A program made the position numbers and the translations under genes. Shown piece after piece: positions 61,150-64,000 of a stretch of DNA of 64,000 nt (positions are counted from its first letter, which is position 1; every line of letters starts with the position of its first letter). Origin of the DNA: Ceratodon purpureus. Lineage: Eukaryota > Streptophyta > Bryopsida > Pseudoditrichales > Ditrichaceae. The notes under the pieces are model-generated. The model did not search any database, was not told the origin of the DNA, and was given only the letters and a program-made list of their open reading frames with translations. The stretch spans positions 26,086,987 to 26,150,986 of the forward strand of contig CM026422.1 in the NCBI GenBank assembly GCA_014871385.1. Reading direction: 5' to 3'.

Positions 61150-62095
61150 AGAGGACGACAATCACGCTTTGTGTATCATAGAGAAGACTACCGGGCTGTA
61201 TGTGAAAGAGAGATCAACGGAAGATGAGAGCGTCTCAATGCAACGGTTCCCTAGTATAGTTAGAGCATGGGAAGAAGCGGGAAGAGGCAGAGGTGGGATA
61301 TGGTGGGGAGGGTACAAGAGGGCATGTCTTCGTTAGAGATGGAAGCCCGAGAGGATGACTCTCAAACGACGCGTGGACCGCATGACAACCGTAGAGGTCC
61401 GGGTGAGGGGCCGTGAGTTGCGGATCTGGCTTCCATGGAATCAACATCAATCATCAACATCAATCACCCTTTTTTTGAGGCTGTAATTAGACTAATTGAG
61501 CAACTTTGATAGTCGATTTTTAGATCAAGTCCATACTAGGCTTAGATACATTGGATGGCCTAGGGTTCCGCCATGCTTGGTTTTGGAACACCATTTGGTA
61601 TTTTGTCCCGACTTGCTGTAGCCAACGTAGCCCTCCACTCTGAGCGGCTCGTGGGCATTTTATTAACAAGAAGTAACTCCTTTATTTATTTTGCATCATT
61701 ACTCCACAATTCACGGAATCCAAGCTCCTATGAAAGGCATGACTTTATGTGTGGCCTCCCTTTGACTTCACATTCAAAAATTCATGAAAAATTGTAGAGT
61801 TACTCAAGAAATGTTGTTTTTTCTTGGAACAAACTTGCACTAGCTTTGCAGACCATCCAAAAATAATAAAATTTCTACAACACTGTTTTCAGTATACCAA
61901 CCAAAGGGCCCTTTATTCATGCTGGTATTATTTATGCCAGAGTTATATATATATTCCAACCTGAAATTTCTACGGTTTTCAGAGCCCTTACCTTACAATG
62001 AGCCTCCAGCCCTGAGTTATTTTTAATTTTTAACTTTTTTTTTTTTTTAATTTCAAAATTCGAAATCATTAAATCTAAACGGGGTCGTCGCGCTT
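61150..62095. promoter_or_regulatory. Region upstream of the RABD gene
   Basis: A TATATATATAT word at 61944-61954 lies about 150 bases before the C/T-rich leader, and a T-run and A/T-rich segment (62030-62075) lie just upstream of it. No gene is recognised in 61150-61900. The TATA-like word as core promoter is a guess from position. Confidence 0.25.
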
Positions 62096-62099
62096 GGAC

Positions 62100-64000
62100 A
62101 CCTCAAACCAAACACTTTACCGTCTGGTCTCGTCTGCGCCATCCCTCCCCGACTCCCCCTTCTCTCTCTCTCTCTTCCCCTGGTGCCTCGTCGTCGTCTT
62201 CTTTCTTGGAGGATCTTCTCGTTCCCACTGCCTCCTCGGCACCGTGCTTGCCCGTTTCTTGCACACTAGCGGTGCGTTGCTTTGCGTTGCGTTGCTTTGC
62301 GTTGCGTTGCTTTGCGTTGCGTTGCGTTGCGGGGAGATCCGGGCCTAGGGTCAGCGGATCGGGTCTTGTGCTGCTGGGCTTCCTTCGCCGTACCGGCCAC
62401 CATGAATCCTGAGTAGTGAGTCCTCTTCCTCCCCTCTCCTTGACCGGCTGCTGTTTTCGTTGTGTGCCCCCGATGTGCAAGTTTCGTCGTTGCCAAGTCG
62501 GTGGCACAGGGTTTCCTCTTCGCTCTTGCAGGGGGCCTAGGATAGCGAAGCGCTGGCAGAGAGGTTTGTCGGTCTTGGCCGTTTGTAATTGTTGTTTGCA
62601 GATCGCTGGTGGTGTGTTTGGCTCAGAGCAGGGTTGCGCGGTTCTTTGATGCACTTGCCTGTGACTGTCTTGAGTGAAGTGTTAGCGGCACTTGATTTGA
62701 CGGCAGGAGGTTGCTACTATTTCTGGCAAGTATTTTTTCAATTTTGGTTTTCAGATTTTTTGGAGAAACAGGCCATTCCCCACTGGCCTTATCAGGTTGC
62801 AGAACCATGGTGTATAGTCTTGGAGGAGGGATGTTTTGGGGCTAGGGAGAGCCCGTGATTTACTGTGGAGATGTATGGCGCTGATTTGCCTCATTTCCGA
62901 TTTATCCCCGTGAAAATTGCTTCAGCCGTGTGCTCTACTTCATCATGGGTGGGATGGCCTAGCTCGTGCCTCTGACTTGGCGTTTAGATCTCGATCGTCC
63001 AATTTTCTCAATGCAACGACTCACAGCGGCCATACAGAGGTAGATGCAGTTTCGCATGGAAAGCGCTAATATTGCTTTCGGGGGTAACGTTGACGGATGC
63101 CAGCTCTATTGAGACGAATTCTGCCAGGTCTACACATCCGATGTCTGTGTTAATTCCACTGGGTAGGGTTCGGGTGTTTTCTAATAGATGGAACAGACAC
63201 CATTAGAGCTGTGACGCCGTAAGGTTTGTCATGATGATGTTTCGTTATAGCGTTATAGGTTTGGACGGTATGGACAGATGACGTCGTGTTTTCCCCCCCA
63301 GGAGTTTATAAAGCGGATGCCTTCCTTTCGATTGGATGCATAACTTCGTAGAGAATCCGTTCATTATTCCGATGTTGTGATTCTGGTTCAGGATTCCTCT
63401 TCTAGCTTTCCGCTATATTCCTGCAATCGTGGCTGAGATTCTCATTTTGTTCCAACGATGATTTTGGTAGGGTTGCATCATTTCCGTGAGGAAAACAGTC
63501 TGGCTATGTTATGCTGTTCAAGTGATCTTGTTCTTGGAAAGGCCTGCTCTATGACAAAGGTTGCGGTGCTGCTGGCTGGTCTTAGTTTGTGCTCGCAATT
63601 TGGGCGAGTTGACAGGCTCGGAAGCATTCTTAGAGCTGACAATTAAGTTCTCGAAGGCGAAGTTGGTCATTCTGAAGGAGCTTTGAGTTTGATTAGGGCA
63701 GTAGATCTCAGGGTTGCATGGGATGTTCTGTCTTGACCACTTTTTAGAGTTAGTCGGGATGATGTTTGGACGTCTCTTTCTGTGCTACAGTTTCCTGCAC
63801 TTCATGTTCCTCACACGCAATCAAATGCAAAGCTGGAAAAGTATTGTACTGGGCCTGCTTTATTCGCCTTTGGAGGCCCATTTGACATGACCGAGAATGC
63901 TTCGCATCAGGTCTTTAGTAGTGTTGGCAGGGGTGGTCACTGAATCTGGTGCCACTTGGTTTCTTTTTTGTGCAGTGACTATCTTTTCAAGCTCCTGCTG
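62100..64000 (+). CDS. RABD: RABD (Rab1/Ypt1-type) small GTPase, 5' part
   Basis: The first AUG after a C/T-rich leader is at 62402 in a strong context (GCCACCATGA). Exon 1 codes MNPE plus TA (62402-62415) and ends at a GTGAGT donor. The 1560-base intron ends in CTTTTTTGTGCAG, and exon 2 (63976 to the window end) continues T-GAC-TAT-CTT to give MNPEYDYLFKLLL. That is the N-terminus of plant RABD GTPases, which continue LIGDSGVGKS into the P-loop. Rab1/RABD proteins control vesicle traffic from endoplasmic reticulum to Golgi. The rest of the gene lies outside the window. Coding bases here are only 62402-62415 and 63976-64000; ORFs inside the intron are not genes. Confidence 0.85.
62273..62331 (+). 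repeat. GCGTTGCTTT minisatellite in the RABD leader
   Basis: GCGTT and GCTTT alternate in a 15-base pattern repeated about three and a half times, ending GCGTTGCGGGG, 70 bases before the start codon. It would be transcribed in the 5' leader and contains no AUG. Length variation between individuals is likely. Confidence 0.7.
62416..63975 (+). other. RABD intron 1
   Basis: 1560 bases from GTGAGT to TGCAG, T-rich towards its 3' end. Long first introns next to a short first coding exon are common in plant housekeeping genes and often raise expression. That role is not shown by the sequence. Confidence 0.8.

Noticed and set aside
62206-63646. ORFs across the RABD leader and intron on both strands
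   Set aside because: They cross the leader repeat or lie inside intron 1 and have no recognisable domain.

Overview
The window reads as nuclear DNA of a land plant, most likely one outside the flowering plants (fern, lycophyte or bryophyte). The firmest host gene is at the right edge: the start of a RABD (Rab1/Ypt1-type) small GTPase gene. Its first coding exon (62402-62415) and the first 25 bases of exon 2 (63976-64000) read MNPEY-DYLFKLLL across a 1.56 kb intron. The seed-free-plant guess is an inference from the mix of elements: a piggyBac transposon, a Penelope-like reverse transcriptase and a RNase H-bearing LINE beside one Copia family. Nearly everything else is transposable elements and their debris in AT-rich DNA.

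Layout: 1-690 is a diverged satellite array rich in an ACGT-core motif. 700-3348 is AT-rich with faint exon-like pieces on the minus strand. 3349-7824 is Copia copy A (+). 7825-11451 is a non-Copia block with a 143-bp tandem repeat and a long GA/CT microsatellite; together with the end of copy A it is duplicated almost base for base at 26422-30805. 12415-13240 is a decayed member of an uncharacterised transposase-like plant gene family. 13551-13975 is a solo Copia LTR. 13976-24500 is AT-rich DNA with LTR scraps and a hAT (DUF659) relic. 24509-27569 is Copia copy B (+).

30806-35043 holds the most unusual unit: an RGG-box protein gene of unrecognised family followed by a reverse transcriptase of Penelope-like type. 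Upstream of it lie three related short hairpins, and it is cut off by Copia copy C (35075-40365, minus). Copy C is the best preserved Copia copy. 44472-50476 is a complete-looking 6.0 kb piggyBac transposon with 12-bp terminal inverted repeats, TTAA on both sides, and a transposase that keeps its DDD residues but carries two in-frame stops and one frameshift. A LINE fragment (about 50481-52257) directly abuts its right end. 52745-59263 is a scrambled Copia region with head-to-head LTR pieces and copy D (minus). 59263-62090 holds diverged transposase-like and unrecognised ORFs, then the RABD leader begins.

The Copia copies belong to one family with a 428-bp LTR. The window shows repeated nesting and recombination among them, and one recent duplication of about 4.7 kb that carried flanking DNA with the 3' LTR.
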